From Flavobacteriales bacterium (lineage in GTDB: Bacteria > Bacteroidota > Bacteroidia > Flavobacteriales_F > PHOS-HE28), in NCBI GenBank assembly GCA_016788295.1, contig JAEUSY010000061.1, forward strand, positions 1 through 64,000: DNA of 64,000 nt. The letters are read 5' to 3'. This document shows, in pieces, positions 17,475 to 26,189 of this stretch (positions are counted from its first letter, which is position 1; each line of letters opens with the position of its first letter). Made by a program: the position numbers and the translations under genes. A model generated the notes under the pieces. The model ran no database searches, was not told the DNA's origin, and saw only the letters and a program-made list of their open reading frames with translations.

Positions 17475-18571
17475 GCCTCCTGCGCCAGCAGGTCTTTCAG
17501 CTTGGCCACCGCTGCAGCAGGGCCCAGTTCCAAGCGCTCCTTTGCGGAAAGCACACTCGATAGGTCGCCCTTGAACGACAGGGTGCCCAACGAATCACGG
17601 CCGGACCAGCGCACGTCGTGCCAATAATGCGGTAGCAGGTCGGTGTGCAGCATTTGGATGAGGTTGCAGGACAGCGTACCACTGGCCACATCCACCGTGA
17701 CCATGAAGTACAAGGTCGCGCCGGGCCCCTTGCTCAGATGGTCCACCAGTTTCTGTACGTTCACCGCCTTGGGGCTGCTGGGCACGCCCGCCTTCCGCGC
17801 CTTGATGTCCACCGCGATGCGGCCATCAGCGAAGTGGATATCGCCCAAGGCATGCGCCGGATCTGCGCCGAGGATCATGCGCTCCACGCAATCGCCGAAA
17901 GCTTTGGGTGTAGTGTGTGAGGCGCAAGCCAGAATGGCCTCCTTCATCTGCTCCACCCTTGTGAAGAGCTTCGCCCGGATCTCCTCCAGTGTTGCATTGT
18001 CCAATAGCTCACTACCAGCGCTTAGGTTGCGTTCCACCAGCTCCCAGTCGGGTGCTGCGGACGATGCGCGGCCCTTGATGGCCAGTGTAGCTTCCACAAT
18101 GCGTTCGCGGTGCTCCGAGTGGTCTTCCATCTCGTGCTGCGCGAACAACTGCTCTATGTGCTCGCGGTCGTTGGGCGTATCACCCAGCGCGTGGAGGATA
18201 TCGCCACCGTTGATGCTGCCCTTGATCCGCTGGTGCGTGATCCCCTGGCTGCTGTGCGAAGCCTTCTTCACAAGGCTGCTGTTGGCCAGCATGAAGCGCA
18301 CCGCGGCGCGGTCCAGGAACACGGCGATGAAGGGTACATCGTCATGCTTCAGTATGTTCTTGAGCGAGGTGACCGTGTTCGAGTTGCTCTTCTTGGAATC
18401 GACCAACTTGAACACTGCTACAAGCTTGCCCTGTTCATCCTTGCACCCATAGAGGCTGCGACCCACCTTGTGGAGGCCGTTGGTGAGCAGTTTCGTCTTT
18501 ACCGCTTCCTTGTTGTACCGCTCCGCTGCGGCGATCCGCTGCAGCGCACTGATCGCTTCTTCCAAGTTCAT
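17471..18571 (-). CDS. Probable type II restriction endonuclease
   Basis: A 366-residue protein without a family I can name. The segment GDIHFADGRIAVDIKARK offers D244-x10-D255-x-K257, a plausible PD-(D/E)xK metal-binding core in a beta-hairpin context. It is followed by an LVDHLSKGPGATLYFMVTVD strand-rich block, as in restriction enzymes. The N-terminal ~160 residues look like a DNA-binding or regulatory part (ALQRIAAAERYNKEAVK). The gene is convergent with, and overlaps by 4 bp, a type II methyltransferase. It is also the last gene of the minus-strand hsdM operon (31 bp after the GIY-YIG gene). Function is inferred from motif and context; another defence nuclease is possible. Confidence 0.6.
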   Translation of the reverse strand: MNLEEAISALQRIAAAERYNKEAVKTKLLTNGLHKVGRSLYGCKDEQGKLVAVFKLVDSKKSNSNTVTSLKNILKHDDVPFIAVFLDRAAVRFMLANSSLVKKASHSSQGITHQRIKGSINGGDILHALGDTPNDREHIEQLFAQHEMEDHSEHRERIVEATLAIKGRASSAAPDWELVERNLSAGSELLDNATLEEIRAKLFTRVEQMKEAILACASHTTPKAFGDCVERMILGADPAHALGDIHFADGRIAVDIKARKAGVPSSPKAVNVQKLVDHLSKGPGATLYFMVTVDVASGTLSCNLIQMLHTDLLPHYWHDVRWSGRDSLGTLSFKGDLSSVLSAKERLELGPAAAVAKLKDLLAQEA

Positions 18572-18602
18572 GCTATTGGTGTATGGATCCGGTCCTTGCA
18601 GA

Positions 18603-19448
18603 TCATCCCTTCCTCCTCACCTCATCCAACGTCCTCCCCTCCGCATCCTTCCACTCCGTCCAGCCGTTGGCGCTGCGGCCCAGCACCACGGCAGCGGCCG
18701 TGCTGGGGCTGGTGAACTCGTAGTCCTTGGTGAAGCGCAGGGTATCGGGGCCGGCGGGCACGAGCACCTTGCTCGCCACCAGCTCGGCGTGACGGCGAAC
18801 TACTGTAGCATCCGTGCTCCTCTGCAATACGGCCATGGCCACACTGCCCATGAACACCACGAAGCCATCGGCCGTGGGGCAACCGGTGCCCAACGCCTGC
18901 TTGCCTTTGCAGGTGTACTGCTCCTTCACATCCGTGGGGCGGGGCGCAAGGGTGAAGGGGAAGCCCAGGATGTCGCACAGGGTGCGGATGGCCTCCACAT
19001 CGTGCAGGCGGTCGGCCTTGTCCTCCTCGGTGGCGTGGGGCTCCTTGGTGCTGTTGGGGTTCACCACGGCATAGCGCTGGGCGGTGGCCACCTCCCGGTG
19101 GAAGTGCCACTCCAGCCAGCGGACATCGGCCTTGTCGATGGCGGGGCTTACGGCGATGAGCGCGTAGCTCCAGTCCAGCGGCTGTTTCTTGTTGGTACGG
19201 TGGTAGCTGAGGCGCTCGGCGCAGTTATCGCTCTCGCCGATGTACACCTGGCCGCTGCGCAGGTCGGTGGGAGCCACCAGGAAGTAAAGGCCCGGCCGCT
19301 TCAGCTCCTCGCGCTTCAGGGCGTGGGGCAGCTTCTCGCGTGGCACCTGGTACACCACCACCTTGCTGTTGCGCGTAAAGTGGGCGCGGCGCACACCGGC
19401 CTCATCGCCGCCGGGCAGGTAGAGTTGGATGTTCTGAGCGGCGATCAT
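18603..19448 (-). CDS. GIY-YIG nuclease family protein with DUF4357-like domain
   Basis: A 281-residue protein. The GIY-YIG core is in residues ~45-150: GLYFLVAP as the 'GIY' strand, VYIGES as 'YIG', then CAERLSYHR with the conserved arginine region and a downstream WLEWHFHRE glutamate. The C-terminal ~70 residues (ADGFVVFMGSVA to the end) resemble DUF4357, a small domain often attached to GIY-YIG nucleases and to restriction systems. It probably cuts DNA in a defence setting. Its start overlaps by 4 bp the stop of the preceding membrane-protein gene, showing translational coupling within the hsdM operon. Confidence 0.85.
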   Translation of the reverse strand: MIAAQNIQLYLPGGDEAGVRRAHFTRNSKVVVYQVPREKLPHALKREELKRPGLYFLVAPTDLRSGQVYIGESDNCAERLSYHRTNKKQPLDWSYALIAVSPAIDKADVRWLEWHFHREVATAQRYAVVNPNSTKEPHATEEDKADRLHDVEAIRTLCDILGFPFTLAPRPTDVKEQYTCKGKQALGTGCPTADGFVVFMGSVAMAVLQRSTDATVVRRHAELVASKVLVPAGPDTLRFTKDYEFTSPSTAAAVVLGRSANGWTEWKDAEGRTLDEVRRKG

Positions 19449-20248
19449 ACCTCACTGCGTTCCATTCGGTCAAGCATAGCTGCTGGTACTCCACGCGCGA
19501 TCAACTCCTCCCTACTAAGAATTGGAACCGCACCTAGGAAGTCATTGGAGGCACCTCGAGCTATCTGCGCGTCAACCTCCCTTAACCACTGAATATGTCG
19601 CCGAATCGCAGCAAACTGCATGAGCGGGCCACTCAACTCATGGCCTACTGCCGGAACGCCATCACGCCCAACGATAACACGGTGGTCGAGCTCCCGCCTG
19701 ATCCGGTTCAATGCAACCACGAACGTGGGATGGAAATGGGACAGGAAGGGGCCGATTTCCTCGAAATGTTCTTTGAACATTTCCAAGGCACTTTCCTGAA
19801 AGACCTCAATAGCCTTCAATTGCTGTTCGGGCTGGATACCCTGGCGGAACTCATCCCATCTTGCACGAGTCCGTTCCTCAAGTTCAGCCGCGTCAATCAG
19901 GCTGTAGTTCTCACTATCTGATGAGGCAGAGCCTGTGCCCGATATAATGAAGTCGTAGAAACAATTGTGAGCTTCCTCCATGAACTGAATAGCACTCTGC
20001 CGCAATTCGGCCGCGCGTGCTACTTCAGACAATGCTTGAAAATGGCTCCAGAGAAAGGTGACGATGAAGCCACCTACGTAGGCAAGGGAAATGTTCGACA
20101 GCAGATCACCGACCTCTTCTCCCAAGGAAAAACACTCGGGCCATAATCTCAGTACAAGGATGACCACAATACTTGCCACAGAGAACCAAAGAATGCGCTT
20201 GAGCAGCTGAGGTACGTTGCGCCAGGAACGATTCAATTGGTCATTCAT
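19445..20248 (-). CDS. Two-TM membrane protein in the defence operon
   Basis: A 267-residue protein of unknown family. Two hydrophobic segments lie near the N-terminus (ILWFSVASIVVILVLRLW at ~18-36 and ISLAYVGGFIVTFLW at ~53-68). About 195 residues of charged, helical, presumably cytoplasmic sequence follow. There is no signal peptide. It sits between the SIR2-like gene (20-bp gap) and the GIY-YIG gene (4-bp overlap), so it is made from the same transcript. A small TM protein beside a SIR2-like protein suggests an effector or anchor role, but this is inference. Confidence 0.8.
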   Translation of the reverse strand: MNDQLNRSWRNVPQLLKRILWFSVASIVVILVLRLWPECFSLGEEVGDLLSNISLAYVGGFIVTFLWSHFQALSEVARAAELRQSAIQFMEEAHNCFYDFIISGTGSASSDSENYSLIDAAELEERTRARWDEFRQGIQPEQQLKAIEVFQESALEMFKEHFEEIGPFLSHFHPTFVVALNRIRRELDHRVIVGRDGVPAVGHELSGPLMQFAAIRRHIQWLREVDAQIARGASNDFLGAVPILSREELIARGVPAAMLDRMERSEV

Positions 20249-20268
20249 CCTCGGTCAGTGCATTGAAG

Positions 20269-21603
20269 TCACGACTTGAACAGCTCGTCAAGATCCACCT
20301 CATCCGCCTTTGCCTTAATCAGTCTCAGCCCGTCAGAATTCAGCGCATCTTGCTTCTGCACCTTGGTCTTTGACCACGCATTTGGCGCAATCCCAAACAC
20401 TTTCTCGCAACGCTTCTGGAATGCATCCGATAGCACACCAGGTCCGACAATGTCAAACTTCACTTTACCACGATGAGCTCGCAGGATATCATTGAAGTGC
20501 TCGTCCGATGTGCTGAGCGAATAGCCGACGATGACCACCTTGTCAGCACTGCCTATCCACTCGTCTGCGCGATGCCACAGCTCAATGTAGCTACGCGATA
20601 GGATGGGTTTGATCCGGAGCGGCGGGACTAAGGCCGGAACGACAAGCTTTCGGTCCACCCCCTCGTTAGGGGCCAGGTCAATGTTCGGGATGATCTCCTC
20701 ATCGAGGATCACTTTGATATCACGCTCTTCGAATCGCTCGATGGTCGTAAGGTACCGGGTATCCATCCGGATGTACTTCCGCAGGTCACCGTGGAAGTAT
20801 ATGGCATGTGCATTGCCAACGGCCTGCTCTAAGAAGATGGTATAGTTCAGGGAGATGGCTTTCGTGTCCTCTGGGATACCTGTATAGAACGGCACTTCCT
20901 TGCCTTTCAAATTTCCAAGAATGTCGCGCTGTTTGTGCACTAGATAGGCCCAGAAGCACCAGGAGATGTACAGGTAGTTCTTGATGTCGGCATCATGCTC
21001 GTTGTAGAAGCCCAAGAACTTCTGAACAAGCAATTGCTCGATGTCGAGCATGTCTCCCCCAAGTGCCTCCGCTACAGCGTTCGTATCAGTGCCGAGGCTT
21101 TGCTGTAACGTCATTCGCATGACGTTCTTGAAGGTGTCGGACAAGGTCACCTTGTGGAAGTCGATCACGCTATCCGTCACTTCCACATCCTCTGCCTTGC
21201 TGCCGAATACTTCTTTGATCAGCTCGATGATCTCGTCATCGAGTTGGCTTGCCTCCTGAATGGTGACAAGGCGCTCAAAGAGCAAGGTGATCAGCTTGCC
21301 TTGTTTCTTGATCGGATCTTTGTCATCCTTGATGCCTTTGACAACTTGCTGCACTTTCACAACGAGCGTGCGCAGTTCACCGATATCCTTCTTTGAAAGG
21401 TCGTCTATCGAGGACTTGATGAACCTCTTGAATGTGAAGCGCAATCCAGGGAGTGCAGCCCTTAGCTTCTGCTCAAATTCCTTGCCCTCGCCTTCGAGGA
21501 ACTTGGCGATCTCTGGCAACAACCGATTCGCTGGTGGAAGGTCGATGCCCTTGGTACAATCGACCCCAGCACCAATGATGAGTACATTATTCGGCTTCGA
21601 CAT
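20269..21603 (-). CDS. SIR2-like domain protein (probable NAD-consuming defence protein)
   Basis: A 444-residue protein with a divergent SIR2-like fold. Rossmann glycines: VLIIGAGVDCTKGIDLP (G11-A12-G13). The usual NYD-type motif is SLNYTIFLEQ with N253, but threonine replaces aspartate. A catalytic-type histidine is in YFHGDL (H271), and VIVGYSLSTSDEHF (G360-Y-S) is the late SIR2 motif. Residues ~50-215 form a large helical insertion. SIR2-like domains in phage-defence proteins hydrolyse NAD+; that this one does is inference. Its start lies 17 bp inside the end of hsdS, and a membrane-protein gene follows, so it is translationally linked to the type I RM operon. Confidence 0.82.
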   Translation of the reverse strand: MSKPNNVLIIGAGVDCTKGIDLPPANRLLPEIAKFLEGEGKEFEQKLRAALPGLRFTFKRFIKSSIDDLSKKDIGELRTLVVKVQQVVKGIKDDKDPIKKQGKLITLLFERLVTIQEASQLDDEIIELIKEVFGSKAEDVEVTDSVIDFHKVTLSDTFKNVMRMTLQQSLGTDTNAVAEALGGDMLDIEQLLVQKFLGFYNEHDADIKNYLYISWCFWAYLVHKQRDILGNLKGKEVPFYTGIPEDTKAISLNYTIFLEQAVGNAHAIYFHGDLRKYIRMDTRYLTTIERFEERDIKVILDEEIIPNIDLAPNEGVDRKLVVPALVPPLRIKPILSRSYIELWHRADEWIGSADKVVIVGYSLSTSDEHFNDILRAHRGKVKFDIVGPGVLSDAFQKRCEKVFGIAPNAWSKTKVQKQDALNSDGLRLIKAKADEVDLDELFKS

Positions 21604-22867
21604 GGTCGTGCATTGGTTCTACCTCCACCCGCCCGCTCATCAACCGCGGCAACAACAGGTCCCGCGTGCGGCGAAGGTTCGCGGTCTTTTCGTGTAGGGT
21701 CTCGACGAGGTCAAGCATAGGACTCACCTTCTCGTCAAATGCCTTTGCTAAATCGCGCGGTGGGATGATGGCGGAATAGTCCTCGGCATCGCCCGTTCGG
21801 AACCCAAGCACCGTAGTGCCACTGGCCCGCCCCTTGGCGAAGTCCTTAAAGCGTTCATCGCCCAGGATGAAGTAGAGCAGGGTATTGCATACCATATAGC
21901 TCCGGGGTCGTGCGATGCAAATGTGATGCGTAGCCAGACCTCCTTGCTCAAACCCAGCACGTGGTACCAATGCGGCACTGCCGATGATACCTCCTGCCTG
22001 CGTGAGATCTGTGTTAGCGAACACGATGTCGCCGGGCTTCACCGATTGCCGGTCCTTGTAAGGACCACTGTATCCCTTGGTGCCATCGCGTCGGAAGCCA
22101 CCACCGGGATTAATGCACTTCAGGTTCACCATCGGAGTGCCACCTTCATCTTCCAGGAACTCCCCTTTGTAGGAAAGCCCCTTCTCGATGTCCGCGATCT
22201 CCCCTAACCGCTTCACCTCCCACCCCTCCGGCACCCCATCTTCCCCCATCACCACATCCGCCTTCGCTGAAGCTTCGGCGGACATGCCCGGCGCACGGAA
22301 ATACACGAACCACTCCCGGTACAGCGCCCGCGCCATCTCCTCCAGGATCGCGATGCGCCGCTGGTTGTTCGCGATCAGCTCGTCGTATGCCGACAGGATC
22401 CCCGCGATGCGGCGTTGGATGGGGAGGTCGGGGAGCTCAGGTATTGGCAGCTCACGCACGTCCTTCATGTTCAAGTGAGGGACGGTAGAACCGTTGGTCT
22501 TAGCGTGTATGCTGCTCTGTACCTCATCCCCGAGAAGCAAATAGGTCAGGTATGCCGGGTCAACCTTCCTTAAGTCAGGCCTGATCAGCAGGGTCCGTTG
22601 CCCCAAGCATGGTTCAAGACCTTCAGGGATCATGGCCACATTACCGACCGGGGCCTCGCGGGCCATGATGAGATCCCCTGGTTTCGGAATGGCACGCTTG
22701 GTCCAAGCTCGATAGGTTTCCTCAGAAACACGATTCACTCCATCCAGGATGAAGTACCCTCGGCCGATGTTCGGCGTCCGGATAGAGGGATAGCCATCCT
22801 CTTGCACTGGAGCTGTCTTGTGCTCGCAGTCCACGATCATCTCGCTCAGTTCGCTCAGTAACGGCAT
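21587..22867 (-). CDS. hsdS: Type I restriction-modification specificity subunit (HsdS)
   Basis: A 426-residue HsdS that determines the target site of the type I complex. Two target-recognition domains (about residues 1-145 and 205-360) are each followed by a conserved helical spacer, seen after the first as LPIQRRIAGILSAYDELIANN and at the end as FDEKVSPMLDLVETLHEKT. The gene starts 1 nt after hsdM. Between spacer 1 and TRD2 the protein carries MSAEASAKADVV, encoded by an imperfect palindrome at 22257-22282 that looks like an inserted repeat. The 3' end overlaps the SIR2-like gene. Confidence 0.95.
   Translation of the reverse strand: MPLLSELSEMIVDCEHKTAPVQEDGYPSIRTPNIGRGYFILDGVNRVSEETYRAWTKRAIPKPGDLIMAREAPVGNVAMIPEGLEPCLGQRTLLIRPDLRKVDPAYLTYLLLGDEVQSSIHAKTNGSTVPHLNMKDVRELPIPELPDLPIQRRIAGILSAYDELIANNQRRIAILEEMARALYREWFVYFRAPGMSAEASAKADVVMGEDGVPEGWEVKRLGEIADIEKGLSYKGEFLEDEGGTPMVNLKCINPGGGFRRDGTKGYSGPYKDRQSVKPGDIVFANTDLTQAGGIIGSAALVPRAGFEQGGLATHHICIARPRSYMVCNTLLYFILGDERFKDFAKGRASGTTVLGFRTGDAEDYSAIIPPRDLAKAFDEKVSPMLDLVETLHEKTANLRRTRDLLLPRLMSGRVEVEPMHDHVEAE
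22257..22282. repeat. Palindromic element inside hsdS coding sequence
   Basis: TCCGCC (22257-22262) and GGCGGA (22277-22282) form the outer stem, with GCT/AGC inside. In frame it encodes SAEASAKA between the first spacer and the second recognition domain of HsdS. Similar in-frame palindromes that encode Ala/Ser/Glu/Lys-rich peptides are known repeat insertions in bacterial genes. Confidence 0.5.
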
Positions 22868-22868
22868 A

Positions 22869-24932
22869 CTAATCGAGCAAGTCGGTGATGTTTGCTTCGA
22901 TCGTTTCCTCCAACTGCCTCGCCTGCGCGTTCAGGCCCACCAGTTCCTCGTTCAGCGCCTGCAGCTTCTCCTGGAAGTCCTCGTCGCTGAGGTCGGCGCC
23001 GGGCACAACCCCCACGTAGCGGCCGGGGTTGAGGCTGTAGCCCTGGGCGGCGATGTCGGCGAGGGTGGCGGCTTTGCAGAGGCCAGGGATGTCGCGGTAA
23101 CGCAAGCTGGGGGAGTCGGCAGTCGTCTGAGTCGCCCGAGTCGGTAGGGCCAGCTTGGCGTACCGCTCGGTGGGTTCAGCCGCCATGGCCCAAGCCGCAA
23201 CCCCTTGCTCCTGCACACCGAAGATCTCCGTGAGCTTGGCGAGGGCCTCGGGGCCGCCGAAGGTCACGTCCACTTCCTCGCCGCGGTACAGCCGCACGAT
23301 GTTGGCCAGGAAGCCGATCTGCGCCTCGGTCCAGTCGCGGTGCGCGCGGTCCACTTGGCGGTAGATGTGGCGGGCATCGAGGAAGAGCACGGTGTCCTTG
23401 CGCGCGGTGCTGCGCTTGCCTTTGTCCAGGAACCACAGGGTGCAGGGCAGGGTAACGGTGTAGAACATGTTGGGGCCCACGCTCACCATCACGTCCACGG
23501 CGTGGTCCTCCAGCAGCTGGCGGCGGATGTCCTGCTCGCTGCTGCGGGCATCGCTGGCGCTGTTGGCCATGACGAAGCCTGCGCGCCCCTGCGCGTTGAG
23601 GGCGCTGTGGAAGAGCTGGATCCAGAGGTAGTTGGCATTGTCCGTGCGCGGCACGCCGTAGGGGTAGCGCCGCCCGTGGCCCACCATGCTCTCCAGCCGC
23701 TCCTTGTCCACCTTGTTCACGTTGAAGGGCGGGTTGGCCAGCACATAGTCGAAGCGGCCGGTGGCGTTGTGCGGATCGTCGTAGTAGCTGATGGCCTGTT
23801 TCACATCGCCCTCCAGCCCGTGCATGGCCAGGTTCATGCGGGCCAGCGCGGTGGTGGCCTCCTCCTTCTCCATGCCGAACACGCTGAGCTCGGAAGAGGG
23901 GTTCTTCCTGTGCTCGCTCACGAAGCGGGCGCTCTGCACGAACATGCCGCCGCTGCCGCAGGCGGGATCGAGGATGCGGCCGTGGAAGGGTTCCAGCACC
24001 TCCACCAGCAGGCGCACGATGGGCAGCGGGGTGAAGAACTCGCCGCCCTTCTGGCCCTCGCTGCGCGCGAATTCGCCGAGGAAGTACTCGTAGATGCGCC
24101 CGAAGGCATCGAACTCCAAGCTGGCGGGGATGGTGCTGATGGTCTTGAGCAGGCTCTTGAGCGCGGCGGGGTCGCTGAAGCGTTCGTAGGTCTTGGGCAG
24201 CACGCCGGCCAGCTGGGGGTTGTCGCGCTCAATGGCGCGCATGGCTTCGTTCACGGCCTGGGCCAGGCTCACCTTGTCCTTGCCGCCCTCGGGGTAGCCC
24301 AGCAGGTGGTCGTAGCGGGCGGCGGGCTCCAGGTAGATGATGCCCTTGGCGTGGTAGGCGGCGGGCTCGTCGGCCCGGTTGCCGCGCCGGCTGCTGGCGC
24401 CCTGCGCCTCCAGCTCCTTGCGCGCGGCGGCGTAGCGCACCTCCGCGAAGCGTAGAAATAACAGGCCGAGCACGGGGTTGCTGTACTCGCTGGCCTTAAG
24501 GCCGCTGTTGGCGCGCATCTCGTCGGCGGCGTCCCAGAGCTTCTTCTCCAGGGTCTCGCGTTCGGTGTCGCGTTCGGTGGGGGCGATCCAGTGGCCGGGC
24601 CAACCGGTATCCGAAGATGATTTGCTGTTCAAGGCTTTCTGCTTAGAGGCCTCTTGGCCAACAGGCCTTTCCGCTTCGCGGCTTTTTTTGGTCACAGGCT
24701 TGATAGGTTCAGGGGCCAATAGGTTACCGGCCAGCGGCCTCTTGGCCCCTAGGCGCTGGGCTACCTGCATGCTGCCACCCTTGCCCAGGCGGATAAGGCC
24801 TTTGGAGGCCAGGGCTTCCTTGGCCTGGGCCACTTGCTCCTTGGTCCACCCCAAGGCAGTGGCGGCCTGCTTGGGGCCCATGCTGGTGTGCTTGGCCAAA
24901 AGGAGGAGCAGGAGGTGTTCGTGGTCGGTCAT
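22869..24932 (-). CDS. hsdM: Type I restriction-modification methyltransferase (HsdM) with N-terminal HTH-like extension
   Basis: A 687-residue HsdM, the adenine-N6 methyltransferase subunit. From about residue 128 it follows the family: [19 protein letters not shown] start, helical HsdM N-domain, motif [11 protein letters not shown] (D322) and motif IV ANPPFN (N400). Unusual are the first ~125 residues: a winged-helix-like segment ([20 protein letters not shown], then [14 protein letters not shown]) and a basic low-complexity linker. The family is usually ~500-520 residues. I chose ATG 24932; the longer frame to 25043 adds low-quality sequence. It is the first gene of an operon with hsdS (1-nt gap), SIR2-like, TM, GIY-YIG and nuclease genes. 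Confidence 0.95.
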   Translation of the reverse strand: MTDHEHLLLLLLAKHTSMGPKQAATALGWTKEQVAQAKEALASKGLIRLGKGGSMQVAQRLGAKRPLAGNLLAPEPIKPVTKKSREAERPVGQEASKQKALNSKSSSDTGWPGHWIAPTERDTERETLEKKLWDAADEMRANSGLKASEYSNPVLGLLFLRFAEVRYAAARKELEAQGASSRRGNRADEPAAYHAKGIIYLEPAARYDHLLGYPEGGKDKVSLAQAVNEAMRAIERDNPQLAGVLPKTYERFSDPAALKSLLKTISTIPASLEFDAFGRIYEYFLGEFARSEGQKGGEFFTPLPIVRLLVEVLEPFHGRILDPACGSGGMFVQSARFVSEHRKNPSSELSVFGMEKEEATTALARMNLAMHGLEGDVKQAISYYDDPHNATGRFDYVLANPPFNVNKVDKERLESMVGHGRRYPYGVPRTDNANYLWIQLFHSALNAQGRAGFVMANSASDARSSEQDIRRQLLEDHAVDVMVSVGPNMFYTVTLPCTLWFLDKGKRSTARKDTVLFLDARHIYRQVDRAHRDWTEAQIGFLANIVRLYRGEEVDVTFGGPEALAKLTEIFGVQEQGVAAWAMAAEPTERYAKLALPTRATQTTADSPSLRYRDIPGLCKAATLADIAAQGYSLNPGRYVGVVPGADLSDEDFQEKLQALNEELVGLNAQARQLEETIEANITDLLD

Positions 24933-24941
24933 TCGGGGCTT

Positions 24942-24948
24942 CAAAATA
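24942..24948 (-). promoter_or_regulatory. Possible -7 box for the hsdM operon
   Basis: Minus strand TATTTTG, one base shorter than the TAnnTTTG consensus, 9 nt before ATG 24932. Weak on its own. Confidence 0.25.
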
Positions 24949-25043
24949 GCACCCCCACCTTGCCAAAAGATGACGTACGGGGTGGGATGTGTACGGGCGC
25001 AAGCTAGAGGCCCGTTTCTCCCCGGACTTATGGTAAATACCAC

Positions 25044-25450
25044 AACGGAGAGGGTGAGTTATTAACAATTTGGGTGTTGATAAGAGGAGCGGGGTCAAGC
25101 TTCAAGACCCAAGACTCAAGCTTCAAGACTCAAGGATCAAGGCCAAAGCTTAAAGCTTCAAAGGCCGAAAAGCCTCCAGGCCTCGAGGACCATCCTTCTG
25201 CCGTACCCAACTGGCCAACCCTTCCACCGTGCCCAGGGTGGCATGGCCTAGGCCACCGATGCCGGCCAACGCACCTATTACCGATTGACCGACCGGCCCA
25301 AGCCCAGGCCATAGGCATGTGGTTCATGGTCCGTGGTTCGGCGGCCGCATGGTGTTGCGGGTCTGGAGAAGGGAAGCCAATGCCTGCCGTACCACACCGC
25401 CCATGGGCTCCGCCCACTTTTTAATGCGCGCGGTCCGCGAGGTGGGTGGC
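25044..25450. other. Intergenic region with CAAG/CTCAAG-rich simple repeats
   Basis: About 400 bp upstream of hsdM. At 25096-25165 it contains repeated AAGACTCAAG / GCTTCAAG words, resembling the longer tract at 45755-45905. The rest shows no convincing gene; open frames have no plausible composition. Confidence 0.5.
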
Positions 25451-25654
25451 TTACTCATCGGGCCGTGCCAGGCGGAGGCGGTGCTCAGGCACGCGGTGGG
25501 TGTAGCCGATGCTGGTGGCGCGGATGTCGTAGACGATCTCGCGGGTGCTTTTTCGATAATAGCGGCCGGTAACGGTCCAGGTATCCCCGGCCTGCAAGCG
25601 CACGCGGTCGCCGAGCTGGAAGCGGGCGCGTGCCGATATTCTTGTCAGGTCCAT
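25451..25654 (-). CDS. Small SH3-like hypothetical protein
   Basis: A 67-residue protein starting at ATG 25654 (MDLTRISARARFQLGDRV). The sequence has the pattern of a small five-stranded barrel: FQLGDRVRLQAG, DTWTVTGRYYRK, EIVYDIRATS, then HRVPEHRLRLA. This is the arrangement seen in SH3-like or KOW-type domains that report binding of nucleic acid or peptide. No name can be given. The longer frame upstream (to 25957) is repeat-derived and I left it out. Isolated between repeats. Confidence 0.6.
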   Translation of the reverse strand: MDLTRISARARFQLGDRVRLQAGDTWTVTGRYYRKSTREIVYDIRATSIGYTHRVPEHRLRLARPDE

Positions 25655-25734
25655 GGGATGTAGTATACAATGGGGATGGGGTGGTTGGTGATACCGTTCG
25701 TGCACGTGCATTGATGGTTCGTTCAAATGCTTGA

Positions 25735-25990
25735 ACCGGGAATGAACGGGGATGAACGGGAATGGAAATGCGAATGCGAATACGAATGCAATTTCATCCG
25801 CAGATGGCTGAGATGACACAGATGTCCCTCCTGACGGGGACGGAGTAGCTGTGTTGAGTAAGGTTGGGCGCAGGTGAACCTGCTTGCTGTGGAAGGCGCA
25901 AACCGGGAATGGATGGGGATGAACGGAAATGGGAGGACCATCCCGGCCGGCATTCATTCACGTGCATGAACGTTCATTCACGGTTCCTAA
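25735..25990. repeat. Dispersed TGAACGG/TTCATTCACG repeat copy
   Basis: It holds runs of GAACGGGAATG words, the fragment CATCCGCAGATGGCTGAGAT, and, at about 25876-25987, a unit parallel to the start and end of the 3851-4395 array: GAACCTGCTTGCTG, TGAACGGAAATGG, GCATTCATTCACGTGCATG and CATTCACGGTTCC. Confidence 0.75.
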
Positions 25991-26189
25991 CAGGCCATAC
26001 TGGCTATGGCCGGTAATGCACGGTAATGGGAATGCGTGTTGGATGCCGGTTGCCAGGTACGGGTGGTTGTATGCACGGATTTGGGGCGGTCGGGGGGGCT
26101 CCAGTGCGCACATATAGATAAGGATAGGGCTGGGGTGGGGCTTGGTGGCAACGGGAACCCCTGAAAAGGCCGCAGCACGGGCCGGGGTG

